Source of the DNA: Kaistia dalseonensis
GTDB taxonomy: Bacteria > Pseudomonadota > Alphaproteobacteria > Rhizobiales > Kaistiaceae
DNA: 64,000 nucleotides
Direction of reading: 5' to 3'
Assembly (NCBI RefSeq): GCF_030814715.1
Contig: NZ_JAUSVO010000001.1
Span: 496,001-560,000, forward strand
A program made the position numbers and the translations under genes. Each line of letters begins with the position of its first letter. The stretch's first letter is position 1. Shown here piece after piece: positions 54,689 to 63,642 of this stretch. The notes under the pieces were generated by a model. The model was not told the origin of the DNA. It saw nothing but the letters and a program-made list of their open reading frames with translations, and ran no database searches.

Positions 54689-56836
54689 TCAGGTCGGGCC
54701 GCCGCGGCCGAGGTCGCGGTTGATCACCAGCGCGGGCTCGCCGAGGCGTGCGCGATAGACCTGCAGGTTTTCCGTGCAGCGCTGGACATAGTTACGGGTC
54801 TCGGTGAACGGGATGCGCTCGATCCAGTCGACCGCGTCGACGCTGGGGTCGCGCGGATCGCCATATTGCTGCACCCATTTCACGACGCGGCTCTTGCCGG
54901 CGTTGTAGGCCGCAAACGACATGATGTAGGAGCCGTTGAAATCCGAGACGAGGTCGGCGAGGTGAGCCGCGCCCAAGGTGGCATTGTAGCCGGGATCGGT
55001 GGTCAGGCGCTGGAGCGAGTAGGGCACGCCGGCTGATTTAGCCACGATCTTGGCCGTTCCCGGCATCAATTGCAGCAGGCCGCGCGCGCCAGCATGGCTG
55101 ACGGCGGCCGGGTTGAACGCGCTTTCCTGCCGGGCGATGGCATAGACGACGGACTTCTCAATGCCGGTGTTCTTGACCGTGCGCGGAATGGCCGCCGTGG
55201 GGAAGGCCAGCGTTTCCACGGGAAGACCGCGGACATAGGCCTTCTTGCCGATCTGCAGCGCGATCTGGTGCTTGCCGCTCTGCTCGGCCATTTGCGCCAG
55301 CATTCCGACTTCGGCCGGGTTGGTCAGCGTCTCCGCGAGCTGCATGTAGAAGGCCTGCGCGCGGTCGTCATAGCCGGCCTTGCTGAAACGCTGGATCGCC
55401 TGGACCATCTCGCGGCTGTTGAACCGCTGCCGGGTCGCGCCGTCGGCATTGCCGGGGCTCGACAGCACGATCTGCTTCATACCGAGCTTTGCCGCCGCCA
55501 ACTGGCCGTAGAAGGTGGTCGGATAGGCTGCAGCGAGACGATACTGGGCGATCGCCTCGCTCTTGTCGCCCAGCGCCTCGGCGGACCGGCCGAGCCAGTA
55601 ATCTGCGCGCGACTGGCTGAGCGGCATAGTCGAGACCGCGCGGATCGCGTTGAAATGGCGTCGAGCCGTCGAGGGATCGTTCAGGAAGCGCAGCGCGTAC
55701 CAGCCGGCATGGAATTCGGCATCGGCCTGGTTGCTGCTCGATTCCGCGGCATGCTCGGCAACGAGCTTGTAGGCAGTCCTTGCATCGCCGAGATCGAGCA
55801 GTTCGCGCGACAGCACGCGCCGTTCGATCCACCACGCATCGGGATCGACCAGTGCCTCGCCACTGCGCGGCGCCGAGAGCATCACCTTCGCCGCCTCGGG
55901 GTATTTCTCGCTACGGCGCAGATACTGCGTCAGCGAATAGATATAGCCGGGGTCCTTCTTGAGACGGGACGGCACGCTGGAAAGAAGCTGGCCTGCATTC
56001 GGGGCCTTGCGCACGACGGCAGCCCGCGCCGCGGCGAGCTTCTGCGTGTCGCCATCGAGCATCTTGGCGACCGCCAACCCTTCGGTCGCGTCATCGTCAT
56101 AGAAGAACTTGTCCATCCGCGCCTTGGTATCGGCGGCGGTCAGAAGCCCGCTGAATTCCTTCAGGATCGTCGCTTCATTGGCCTGCGAGAAGCTCTCGGT
56201 GCGCCAGGCGGGGCGAATCAGCGCGGCCGCCTGCTTGGGCTGGCCGGAGGCGACATAGGCGCGCGTGAGCAGGATCAGGCCCTCGTCGGAGCCCGGTTGG
56301 GTCTTGCCGAAGGCCGCGATGATGGTGGCGGGGTCGGCGTTCATGCGCACGAGCGCCTGCTCGGCGCGGCGGCGCAGCAGCGCCTGTCCGGGCCAGTCCG
56401 GCAGTTCCTGCGCGACCTGCGTGATCTGCGCCACCGAAACGTCGGGACTGCCGCTTTGCGCGACGAGCCATTCGATGATGTGCCGGTTGGTCTTGTCCGG
56501 CATCATGCGGCCGATCGCGGCAGCCTTGCCGACCTGGCCGCTATCCACGAGCTTGATCGCCGCGTCGAGGCCGAGCTGGCTCGGCGAAAGAGAATTGATG
56601 ATGTCGTTCGCCGGCGAGGCAACAGAAGCCTGGCTTGGGCGCTGCGGCTTGGCGATGGGTGTGATGCCCGAAGTGATGTCGCCATTGTCGGCGAGCCGGT
56701 TCGGATTGGAGCGTGGCGTCGGAATGGATTCGGCCATCGCCGTCCCGGCAACCGAGGCGCAGATCAACGCGCTCACAGCCACCTGGGCGAGCATCCATCC
56801 GCGCCGTGCTTTGCTGCCGTTCGTTTTCACGATCAT
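54689..56836 (-). CDS. Soluble lytic murein transglycosylase (Slt-type)
   Basis: A 715-residue periplasmic enzyme cleaving peptidoglycan to 1,6-anhydro products. A signal peptide ends near AMA-ES (residue 35). Residues about 60-520 form an alpha-superhelical U-domain of TPR-like repeats. The C-terminal catalytic domain has ARQESAFNPAAVSHAGARGLLQLMPGTA with catalytic E571, and AAYNAGKSRVVKWVQQYGDP. The C terminus ARLGEPALVINRDL is common in alphaproteobacterial forms. It is divergent from dapA. Confidence 0.92.
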   Translation of the reverse strand: MIVKTNGSKARRGWMLAQVAVSALICASVAGTAMAESIPTPRSNPNRLADNGDITSGITPIAKPQRPSQASVASPANDIINSLSPSQLGLDAAIKLVDSGQVGKAAAIGRMMPDKTNRHIIEWLVAQSGSPDVSVAQITQVAQELPDWPGQALLRRRAEQALVRMNADPATIIAAFGKTQPGSDEGLILLTRAYVASGQPKQAAALIRPAWRTESFSQANEATILKEFSGLLTAADTKARMDKFFYDDDATEGLAVAKMLDGDTQKLAAARAAVVRKAPNAGQLLSSVPSRLKKDPGYIYSLTQYLRRSEKYPEAAKVMLSAPRSGEALVDPDAWWIERRVLSRELLDLGDARTAYKLVAEHAAESSSNQADAEFHAGWYALRFLNDPSTARRHFNAIRAVSTMPLSQSRADYWLGRSAEALGDKSEAIAQYRLAAAYPTTFYGQLAAAKLGMKQIVLSSPGNADGATRQRFNSREMVQAIQRFSKAGYDDRAQAFYMQLAETLTNPAEVGMLAQMAEQSGKHQIALQIGKKAYVRGLPVETLAFPTAAIPRTVKNTGIEKSVVYAIARQESAFNPAAVSHAGARGLLQLMPGTAKIVAKSAGVPYSLQRLTTDPGYNATLGAAHLADLVSDFNGSYIMSFAAYNAGKSRVVKWVQQYGDPRDPSVDAVDWIERIPFTETRNYVQRCTENLQVYRARLGEPALVINRDLGRGGPT

Positions 56837-57141
56837 GCCGCCCTCTCTAAACGCATACCATCATCAGGCTGGAAATCGTCCTCGGCCGCCACCAGATAGC
56901 CTCTTGGCCAGGGTCGCGCCGCGGTCGATCCGCCAGCGTGCACCTCAGACTAGAGCCTCATGGTGAACAAAGGTTTGACGCCCTTGTTGAACGGAAACAC
57001 CGGTTCTTGCTCTGGTGCGAGGCACCGACTATGTTCGCGGCCCCAGGAATAACACGAAACGCGTCGATACGAGCCCTGCCGCCCAAGATCCATGATCATG
57101 GCGGAATCCGGCCAATTGACGGCAAAGGGTAGAAGCGCACG
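56837..57141. other. 305-base gap between slt and dapA
   Basis: The gap separates divergent genes and probably contains both promoters. TTGACG (56975-56980 region) is a candidate -35 for dapA, but no strong -10 follows at normal spacing. No gene or structured element is supported. Confidence 0.5.
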
Positions 57142-58017
57142 ATGTTCAAGGGTTCGATTCCGGCTTTGGTCACGCCGATGCGGAACGGTTCGGTGGATGA
57201 GGATGCGTTTCGCAGCTTTGTCGACTGGCAGATCAACGAAGGCTCGCACGGCCTCGTGCCGGTCGGCACGACGGGTGAAAGCCCGACGCTGACGCATAGC
57301 GAGCACAAGCGCGTCGTGGAGATCTGCATCGAGGTGGCTGCCGGCCGCGTTCCGGTCATTGCCGGTGCCGGTTCCAACAACACGCTCGAGGCAATCGATC
57401 TGGCGCGTCACGCGGAAGCGGCCGGCGCGGACGCCGTGCTCGTCGTCACGCCCTATTACAACAAGCCGAACCAGGAAGGCCTGTACCAGCACTTCAAGGC
57501 CATCAACGACGCGATCGACATTCCGATCATCATCTACAACATCCCGCCGCGCTCGGTCGTCGACATGTCGGTCGAGACGATGGCGCGGCTGTTCGAACTG
57601 GCCAATATTATCGGCGTCAAGGATGCGACGGCAAAGCTCGACCGGGTCAGCCTGCAGCGCCAGGCCATGGGGCCGGACTTCCTGCAGCTCTCGGGCGAGG
57701 ACGGCACGGCGCTCGGCTTCATGGCACACGGCGGCCATGGCTGCATTTCGGTGACGGCCAATGTCGCGCCGAAGCTCTGCGCCGAGTTCCAGGAAGCCTG
57801 CCTCGCTGGCGACTATGCCAAGGCACTGAGCTACCAGGACCGGTTGATGCCGCTGCATCAGGCGCTGTTCATCGAGCCCAATCCCACGGGCGTGAAGTAT
57901 GCGCTGTCGGTGCTCGGCCGGATGGAAGATCGGGTGCGCCTGCCGCTCGTCGGCATCACCGAGCCGACCAAGACCGCGATTCGCAGCGCGCTTGTGCATG
58001 CCGGGCTGACCAACTGA
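57142..58017 (+). CDS. dapA: 4-hydroxy-tetrahydrodipicolinate synthase
   Basis: DapA condenses pyruvate with aspartate semialdehyde, the first committed step of lysine and diaminopimelate synthesis. The 291-residue TIM-barrel enzyme has the Schiff-base lysine K160 in [15 protein letters not shown], the catalytic tyrosine Y132 in [12 protein letters not shown], and [14 protein letters not shown] with T44 of the proton relay. AGGGTAGAAG lies upstream of the ATG. smpB follows after 31 bases, an order found in many alphaproteobacteria. Confidence 0.97.
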   Translation: MFKGSIPALVTPMRNGSVDEDAFRSFVDWQINEGSHGLVPVGTTGESPTLTHSEHKRVVEICIEVAAGRVPVIAGAGSNNTLEAIDLARHAEAAGADAVLVVTPYYNKPNQEGLYQHFKAINDAIDIPIIIYNIPPRSVVDMSVETMARLFELANIIGVKDATAKLDRVSLQRQAMGPDFLQLSGEDGTALGFMAHGGHGCISVTANVAPKLCAEFQEACLAGDYAKALSYQDRLMPLHQALFIEPNPTGVKYALSVLGRMEDRVRLPLVGITEPTKTAIRSALVHAGLTN

Positions 58018-58048
58018 GGTCTCTCCCGCGAAGTGAAGGTATACGATC

Positions 58049-58525
58049 ATGAGTAGCGCACGGGACGAAGCGCGCTATCGCCTTGCTGCCGATAATCGCA
58101 GGGCCCGCTATGACTTTGAAATCGGCCAGACTTACGAGGCCGGCATCATGCTGACCGGCACCGAGATCAAGTCGCTGCGCGGCGGTCGCTCGACGATCGG
58201 CGATTCCTATGCTGCCGAGAAGAATGGCGAGGTCTGGCTCTACAACGCCTACATCCCCGAATATCTTCAGGCGAACCAGTTCAATCACGAGACGCGCCGC
58301 CCGCGTAAGCTGCTGCTGCACAAGAAGGAAATCGGCCGCCTCATGGTCGCTGTGCAGCGTGAGGGCATGACGATCGTGCCGTTGAAGATCTATTTCAACG
58401 AGAAGGGCAGGGCCAAGGTCGAGCTGGCATTGGCGCGCGGCAAGAAGCTGCACGACAAGCGCGAGACCGAGAAAGCCCGCGACTGGAACCGCGAGAAGAG
58501 CCGCATCATGCGCGCGCGGGGCTGA
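58049..58525 (+). CDS. smpB: SsrA-binding protein SmpB
   Basis: SmpB is the partner of tmRNA in ribosome rescue. The 158-residue protein has [63 protein letters not shown] and the basic C-terminal tail [17 protein letters not shown] that enters the mRNA channel. tmRNA itself is not in the window. A strong terminator follows 38 bases after the stop. Confidence 0.97.
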   Translation: MSSARDEARYRLAADNRRARYDFEIGQTYEAGIMLTGTEIKSLRGGRSTIGDSYAAEKNGEVWLYNAYIPEYLQANQFNHETRRPRKLLLHKKEIGRLMVAVQREGMTIVPLKIYFNEKGRAKVELALARGKKLHDKRETEKARDWNREKSRIMRARG

Positions 58526-58563
58526 GGCGCCGGTCTTCCCGAGGATACCGTCCTGATAGCAAA

Positions 58564-58590
58564 AAGGGGTCCGCGATGAGCGGACCCCTT
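58564..58590. terminator. Bidirectional Rho-independent terminator between smpB and a porin gene
   Basis: AAGGGGTCCGC (58564-58574) and GCGGACCCCTT (58580-58590) form a perfect eleven-pair stem around GATGA, followed by CTTTTT. An A-run before the stem supplies a U-run on the other strand, so it can end transcription of the convergent porin gene as well. Confidence 0.9.
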
Positions 58591-58698
58591 CTTTTTGGCG
58601 CTATGGCAGAGCGGCGGAGGCCAGGACAAATGGAGACCGCGGACCGGCTTGAGCGCCATGGCGAGACGGACTGATCCGCCCCGCCAATTGTCAGGCGC

Positions 58699-59973
58699 TT
58701 ACCAGGAGCGCTTCATCCACAGATTGACGGCCCAGGAATCACCCTCGAGGCCGGCGTCATCCGAGCTGACCTTGTTGTAGATGCCTTCGGCGATCATATC
58801 GAGGCCCTTGACCGGCGTGTAGCCGATGTCAAAGACGCCACGCCACGCGTTGAACGCCGAGCCATCAAAGGCGAGCGGCGACAGAAGGGCATGGCCGTCG
58901 CCGTCGAAGTCAGCATAGCTGCCCGTGAGCGAGGACCAGAGCTGCGGCGTCCAGACATGCTTGTAGGATGCCATCGCGCTCCAGCTGGTGCCGGCAACCG
59001 CGCCGGCCGTCGAGCCAAGAAGCGCGCTGCTGATGCCGGCAACCGACGTGCCGCCGGCGATGCCGGTGTAGGAGTTCGCATTGTCGCCATAGGCGGCCGA
59101 AACGAAGAACTTGTCGCCGGCCGAGAAGCTGTCGAGAGCGACCTCGAGACCGCCGCCCACTGCCCAACCGCTTTCGGCGTTGAACTCGAACGGATTGGCG
59201 GCCGAACCATTGCCGCCGCCATAGCTGATGGCTTCGTTCACATAGGCGCCCGCAACCTTCGCGGAGAAGATGCCGGACGTGTAGGTGACAGCCGCGACGA
59301 TATCCGGAACGTTATCCTGACCGCCGGTGACGTAATACGGGTTCAGATAGGCATTATCGTAGCCCGCAGCGGCACCACGATCACGCTGGTCTTCGATCGA
59401 GACCGCGAGACCGAAGCCGTTGACGGCATAGGTCAGCTGGATGTGGTCGACGGTCGAATCCGAACCGAAGCCGCCCGTATCGCCATAGCCGCGGCCGAAG
59501 TCGAACAGCGAGGTGAAACGACCAGCCTTGATCGGTCCGAGCTCGAGGTAGGCGCTGTCGACATAAGCCGAGTTTGTCGAGGCGTTCTCGACCTGCGTCA
59601 GCGACTGGCTGAAGCCGCCGGTGTTGCCGGTCTGGGCGCGATAGTCGAGGAAGCCGGTCAGGTTGCCGTATTCGGTGATCGACGAAGCCGTCAGCTGGAT
59701 CGAAGCTTCCGTGTAGAAGTTCGACCAGCTCGAGCCCGGATAGGTCGAGTTGTACTGGCCAAAATCGGTGTCGCCGAACGACGTACCGAACTTCACGTAG
59801 CCGCCGACCTTGATGCAGGTGTCGGTGCCGGGCGAGTAGAAGAAGCCCGTGCCGAAAGCGTCGCAGACCTTCACGTAGTCGACCGGCTCGGCGACTGTGA
59901 GATCCGCCGCCTGAGCGCCGCCAGCCACGATCATCGCGGCGGCAGAGCCGAGGAGAAGGGTCTTGAAGTTCAT
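58699..59973 (-). CDS. Outer-membrane porin (Omp2-type, Porin_2 family), copy 1
   Basis: A 424-residue beta-barrel porin. A signal peptide (FKTLLLGSAAAMIVAGGAQAA, cleavage after residue 22 or so) precedes the highly conserved N-terminal motif DLTVAEPVDYVKVCDAFGTGFFYSPGTDTCIKVGGYVKFG with the two cysteines of this family. The body shows alternating beta strands and glycine/aspartate loops, and the chain ends LNLWMKRSW, an aromatic-terminated barrel signal. In Brucella and rhizobia such porins form trimeric general diffusion pores. It is very similar to the second porin downstream (60657-61904); the two probably arose by duplication. The MNFKTLLLG start is chosen because the longer frame has no signal homology. 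Confidence 0.93.
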   Translation of the reverse strand: MNFKTLLLGSAAAMIVAGGAQAADLTVAEPVDYVKVCDAFGTGFFYSPGTDTCIKVGGYVKFGTSFGDTDFGQYNSTYPGSSWSNFYTEASIQLTASSITEYGNLTGFLDYRAQTGNTGGFSQSLTQVENASTNSAYVDSAYLELGPIKAGRFTSLFDFGRGYGDTGGFGSDSTVDHIQLTYAVNGFGLAVSIEDQRDRGAAAGYDNAYLNPYYVTGGQDNVPDIVAAVTYTSGIFSAKVAGAYVNEAISYGGGNGSAANPFEFNAESGWAVGGGLEVALDSFSAGDKFFVSAAYGDNANSYTGIAGGTSVAGISSALLGSTAGAVAGTSWSAMASYKHVWTPQLWSSLTGSYADFDGDGHALLSPLAFDGSAFNAWRGVFDIGYTPVKGLDMIAEGIYNKVSSDDAGLEGDSWAVNLWMKRSW

Positions 59974-60211
59974 TTCTGAATCTCCGGTTTGAGAAGAGGA
60001 TCGAAACCGCCCCCGAGATGCAGGAAACCGTGTCGCCACTTCGTGTCGGCACATCCTGGATCCGGCGTCGCCCGACCCCCCAAGCCAGCATCCGATGGCC
60101 ACCCTGTTTGGTTGCAATCGGACTTTCCTCGTTCTGGAAAGTAAGTCGAACTTAACAAAGAAATTGATTCAGGCATCGTCCGAAGCCGGCTGATATCGCT
60201 ATATCTGCTTG

Positions 60212-60217
60212 ATTATA
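60212..60217 (-). promoter_or_regulatory. Candidate -10 hexamer of the porin copy 1 promoter
   Basis: On the minus strand the bases read TATAAT, an exact consensus hexamer in a GC-rich genome. A convincing -35 is not present at 17 bases, so this may be an activator-dependent promoter or chance. Confidence 0.35.
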
Positions 60218-60626
60218 AGCATGCGTCACCAATTTGCCTCACCTCGCGACTGCGTTTTCGAGGGGCGAAATGGGCAGCCGAACGGGGCGAGTTGCGGCGT
60301 GCGAGGGGATGGAGCCTGGGGCGATAGAGCCCGCGAAATGCCATGTGTCGCGCCGGTTCCGTGACGCTGGCAATGCTAAATGTCAGTAAATATGAGGTTT
60401 TTTGTTTCCGTCGGCGCCGGGCGCATCCTCGCCCGACGGTCGACGCGTTCACACGACCAGGGCCGTGTCTCGCAGCGCAGCGCGCCGCCATCGGCGCAAA
60501 AGTTGCGGCAGCTCACGAGCTGACAGCAATATGGTCAGGAGACCAAACTGTATCTGAAAATCCACACAGCCTGGATCAGAGCTGGCGTCGGGCGCGTCAT
60601 CGAGCCAACCGCGATTCACCATGAGG

Positions 60627-60650
60627 GCGCCGCGGCCGATGGCGCGGCGC
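60627..60650 (-). terminator. GC-rich hairpin downstream of porin copy 2
   Basis: GCGCCGCG and CGCGGCGC form an eight-pair stem a few bases after the porin stop. No uridine run follows, so it is a terminator-like element only, possibly Rho-dependent or a stabiliser of the transcript. Confidence 0.4.
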
Positions 60651-60656
60651 GGCTCG

Positions 60657-61904
60657 TTACCAGGAGCGCTTCATCCAGAGGTTGAGCGCCCACGCGTCGC
60701 CGCTCTGCGCATTCTCCGTATGGTCGACGCTGGAGTAGGAGCTGTCGAACATCAGATCGAGCCCCTTGACGGGGGTGTAGCCGGTCGAGAAGACCGCGCG
60801 CCAGGCATCGAAGGACGAACTGCCATACCATTGGCCGCTGCCGTCGAACGAAGCATAGCCGCCGCTGACGGCTGACCAGATCTGGGGCGACCAGACATGC
60901 TTGTAGGAGGCGAGGGCGCTCCAGCTATTGCCGGGTATCGCCTCCGCCGTGGTGCCGAGCAGTGCACTGCTGAGGCCCGCAACCGACGTGCCGCCGGCAA
61001 TGCCGGTGAAGGAATTGGCGTTGTCGCCATAGGCGGCGGAGGCGAAGAAGCGATCGCCCGGCGAAATGCCGTCGAGCTTGACCTCGACGCCGCCGCCGAC
61101 CGCCCAGCCGGACTGTCCACTATAGACGAAGGGGTCGGCTGTGGTGCCCGCGCCGACGCGGTCAACCGCATGATTGACGTAGGCGCCGGCAATCTTGGCG
61201 TTGACGAGGCCGGAGCTGTAGGTCGCCGCGGCGACGATGTCGGGAATGTTGTCCTGGCCGCCATAGCCGATCGCGCCCGGCGTCGCCTCGACCGAGCCGG
61301 CCGCGCCGCGATCGCGCTGGTCCTCGATCGAGAGGGCGAGGCCAAATCCGTTCGCCGCATAGGTGAACTGGATGTGATCGGTGGTCGTGTCGGAGCCGAA
61401 TGCGCCGGTATCGGTGTAGCCGCGGCCGAAATCGAACAGCGAGGTGAAGTAGCCCGCCTTGACGGGGCCGAGCTCCAGATAGGCGCTGTCCACATAGGCC
61501 GTATTGCTGGTCGAATTGACGACCTGCGCCAATGATTCCTCGAACCCGCCCGAATTGCCCGTCTGGGCGCGAACATCGATGAAGCCGACCAGATTGCCAT
61601 ATTCGGTGGCCGTGGCGGCCGTCAGCTGGATCGAGGCTTCGGTATAGAAATTGTCCCAGCGCGAATTGGGATATTGCTCGTTGTAGAAGCCGAAATCCGT
61701 ATCGCCGAACGATGTGCCGAACTCGACATAGCCGCCGATCTTGATGCAGCTGTCCGTGCCCGGCGAATAATAGAAGCCCGAGCCGAACGTGCTGCAGACC
61801 TTCACATAATCGACCGGTTCGGCGACCGTCAGATCAGCTGCCTGTGCGCCGCCGGCCGCGACAATGGCGGCGATGGAGCCGAGGAGGAGCGATCTGAGGT
61901 TCAT
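60657..61904 (-). CDS. Outer-membrane porin (Omp2-type, Porin_2 family), copy 2
   Basis: A 415-residue porin closely related to copy 1. Signal peptide LRSLLLGSIAAIVAAGGAQAA, then DLTVAEPVDYVKVCSTFGSGFYYSPGTDSCIKIGGYVEFG with the two family cysteines, and the C terminus LNLWMKRSW, identical to copy 1. Loops differ more than strands (for example EATPGAIGYGGQDNIPDIVAA against NAYLNPYYVTGGQDNVPDIVAA), which suggests different permeability or antigenic surfaces. The MNLRSLLLGS start is chosen for the signal peptide; the longer frame adds 28 residues with no signal features. Confidence 0.93.
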   Translation of the reverse strand: MNLRSLLLGSIAAIVAAGGAQAADLTVAEPVDYVKVCSTFGSGFYYSPGTDSCIKIGGYVEFGTSFGDTDFGFYNEQYPNSRWDNFYTEASIQLTAATATEYGNLVGFIDVRAQTGNSGGFEESLAQVVNSTSNTAYVDSAYLELGPVKAGYFTSLFDFGRGYTDTGAFGSDTTTDHIQFTYAANGFGLALSIEDQRDRGAAGSVEATPGAIGYGGQDNIPDIVAAATYSSGLVNAKIAGAYVNHAVDRVGAGTTADPFVYSGQSGWAVGGGVEVKLDGISPGDRFFASAAYGDNANSFTGIAGGTSVAGLSSALLGTTAEAIPGNSWSALASYKHVWSPQIWSAVSGGYASFDGSGQWYGSSSFDAWRAVFSTGYTPVKGLDLMFDSSYSSVDHTENAQSGDAWALNLWMKRSW

Positions 61905-62120
61905 GCTGGAACTCCGATAAATACGCCGGTCAACAGGGTCGGGATGGCGGACACCATCCCATTTTCGCGACCAAACTGAGGCGTCCATGCCGGTCAGCCG
62001 CCCGCGCGCAGCCTCACGATCGCGACGGCCACCACCTGATATAGGCGCGCTATCCGCGATGACGAGGCGGTGGCTTGCGGAAAAAAACGGAGATTGATCG
62101 CGCGTCTGGCGAGAGCGGCG

Positions 62121-62768
62121 CTATGCGCCGTCGAGATGAGAGCGGACGGCGCTGAACACCGCGCGGAACATCTCGGGCGTCAGCACGCCCGTATTCGTAT
62201 TGTATCGGGAGCAGTGATAGCTGTCGAAAAGCGTGAGGGACCCGATGCGGTGCTGGCCGCCATGGGTGAACTTGTACCGCGACATCCGTTCGCCGAGGGC
62301 CACGACGACGGAATCATGCGCGATCTTGCCGAGCGCGACGATGGCTTCCAGCCGTGGCATGGCGGCGATCGTCGGGGTCAGGAAGGTCCGGCAGGTGCGG
62401 ATCTCTTCTGTCGTCGGCTTGTTCTCGGGCGGGACGCAGCGCACGGCATTGGCGATCGCCGCATCGACGAGTTGCAGCGTGTCGTCGATCCGGGCTTCGA
62501 AGTGCCCCGTCGCGAAACCGAACGCGATCAGCGTTTCATAGAGCAGGTCGCCGGCATAGTCGCCGGTGAACGGCCTTCCGGTGCGGTTGGCGCCGCGCAG
62601 GCCGGGCGCCAGCCCGATGATCAGCAGGCGGCCGTCAGCGGTGCCGAATGACGGCACCGGCGCGTTGTGCCAGCCGGGCTCGCGTTGGCGCCACAGATCG
62701 CGGAAAGCCACGAGCCGAGGACAAAGCGGACAATCCCGGCCGGGACCGACCTTCAAGAGCGACACCAT
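62121..62768 (-). CDS. Family 5 uracil-DNA glycosylase (UdgB-like, Fe-S)
   Basis: A 215-residue UDG. Four cysteines for a [4Fe-4S] cluster are present: C13 and C16 in CPLC, C111 in AVRCVPPENK, C126 in IRTCRTF. Motif A reads IIGLAPGLRGANRTGRPFTGDYAG, the GxxAGA-type active site of family 5 (UDGb), in which a polar residue replaces the usual catalytic asparagine/aspartate; motif B has HCSRYNTNTG. Such enzymes act on uracil, hypoxanthine and some oxidised bases. The gene follows the NYN gene on the same strand after 17 bases. Confidence 0.87.
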   Translation of the reverse strand: MVSLLKVGPGRDCPLCPRLVAFRDLWRQREPGWHNAPVPSFGTADGRLLIIGLAPGLRGANRTGRPFTGDYAGDLLYETLIAFGFATGHFEARIDDTLQLVDAAIANAVRCVPPENKPTTEEIRTCRTFLTPTIAAMPRLEAIVALGKIAHDSVVVALGERMSRYKFTHGGQHRIGSLTLFDSYHCSRYNTNTGVLTPEMFRAVFSAVRSHLDGA

Positions 62769-62785
62769 TATGTTCCGCGCGCCGC

Positions 62786-63388
62786 TCAGGCGTCTTCGTC
62801 GAAATCGTCGTCGAAGCCGACCGTCGCGTGCTGGCGTTCCGCGGTGCGGGGAACACGTTCGGACGGATCGCGCCCGATCTTCTGCTGCAGCGTGGAGAGC
62901 TCGATGAAATGGTCCGCCTGGCGGCGCAACTCGTCGGCGATCATTGGCGGCTGGGTCGCAAGCGTCGAAATGACGGTGACCTTGCGGCCCTTGCGCTGCA
63001 CGGCTTCGACCAGCGAGCGGAAATCGCCATCACCGGAGAACAGGACGATATGATCGATATGCTCGGCCATCTCCATCACGTCGACGGCGAGCTCGATATC
63101 CATATTGCCCTTGATCTTGCGCCGCCCGGAAGCGTCGTAGAACTCCTTGGTCGGCTTGGTGATGACCGTGTAACCATTATAGTCAAGCCAGTCGATCAGC
63201 GGGCGGATCGACGAGTATTCCTGATCTTCCGACAGGGCCGTGTAGTAATACGACCGCAGAAGATAGCCCTTATTCTGGAATTCGCTCAACAATTTGCGGT
63301 AGTCTATATCGAAATTGAGAGACTTTGCCGCAGCATAAAGGTTGGCGCCATCAATGAAGAGGGCGATTTTCTCCCGGGCGTCGAACAT
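62786..63388 (-). CDS. NYN-domain (LabA/DUF88) protein
   Basis: A 200-residue protein with a PIN-like nuclease fold. ALFIDGANLYAAA, KIKGNMDIELAVDVMEM and DHIVLFSGDGDFRSLVEAV carry the conserved aspartates that bind metal in NYN/PIN nucleases, so RNA cleavage is plausible. The C-terminal 30 residues are acidic (TVGFDDDFDEDA). It sits just upstream of and co-directional with the uracil-DNA glycosylase, and is divergent from rpoZ. LabA relatives have been linked to clock output in cyanobacteria, but function here is open. Confidence 0.87.
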   Translation of the reverse strand: MFDAREKIALFIDGANLYAAAKSLNFDIDYRKLLSEFQNKGYLLRSYYYTALSEDQEYSSIRPLIDWLDYNGYTVITKPTKEFYDASGRRKIKGNMDIELAVDVMEMAEHIDHIVLFSGDGDFRSLVEAVQRKGRKVTVISTLATQPPMIADELRRQADHFIELSTLQQKIGRDPSERVPRTAERQHATVGFDDDFDEDA

Positions 63389-63642
63389 TCTTCTTATCCA
63401 TTGTTTCTTGATTTAAATATTCAGGCAATCAACGCTAAGCGTGTCGAGTCGAGGTGATCAACTTTGAATAAATATAGAGCGAAGGGGGCGCCGGCAAACC
63501 ATTCGGCAAGAGTCTTTTAAAAATGGTGAATCGTGCCCCCCGGCACGGTGATAATAGGTGCGAACGACAAAAGCTTGCAATCCTTGGCCTGCGCACCTAT
63601 TCATTCGCGCTTGACACCCAGGAATTTTCGATAGGAGACCCC

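Larger units (their letters stand above)
59974..60656. other. 683-base gap between the two porin genes
   Basis: No gene is supported: open frames here are low-quality. The gap should contain the promoter of porin copy 1 (minus strand), and a perfect TATAAT on that strand (60212-60217) may be its -10, implying a leader of about 230 bases. Two segments have inverted repeats: a hairpin GCGCCGCG/CGCGGCGC (60627-60650) after the second porin and a GGGCG-CATCCT-CGCCC stem near 60416-60440. No small RNA was identified with confidence. Confidence 0.5.

Noticed and set aside
60403-60475. T-run followed by a GC hairpin in the porin spacer as a terminator
   Set aside because: The T-run comes before the hairpin on the plus strand, and gives an A-run in minus-strand RNA, so neither direction makes an intrinsic terminator.
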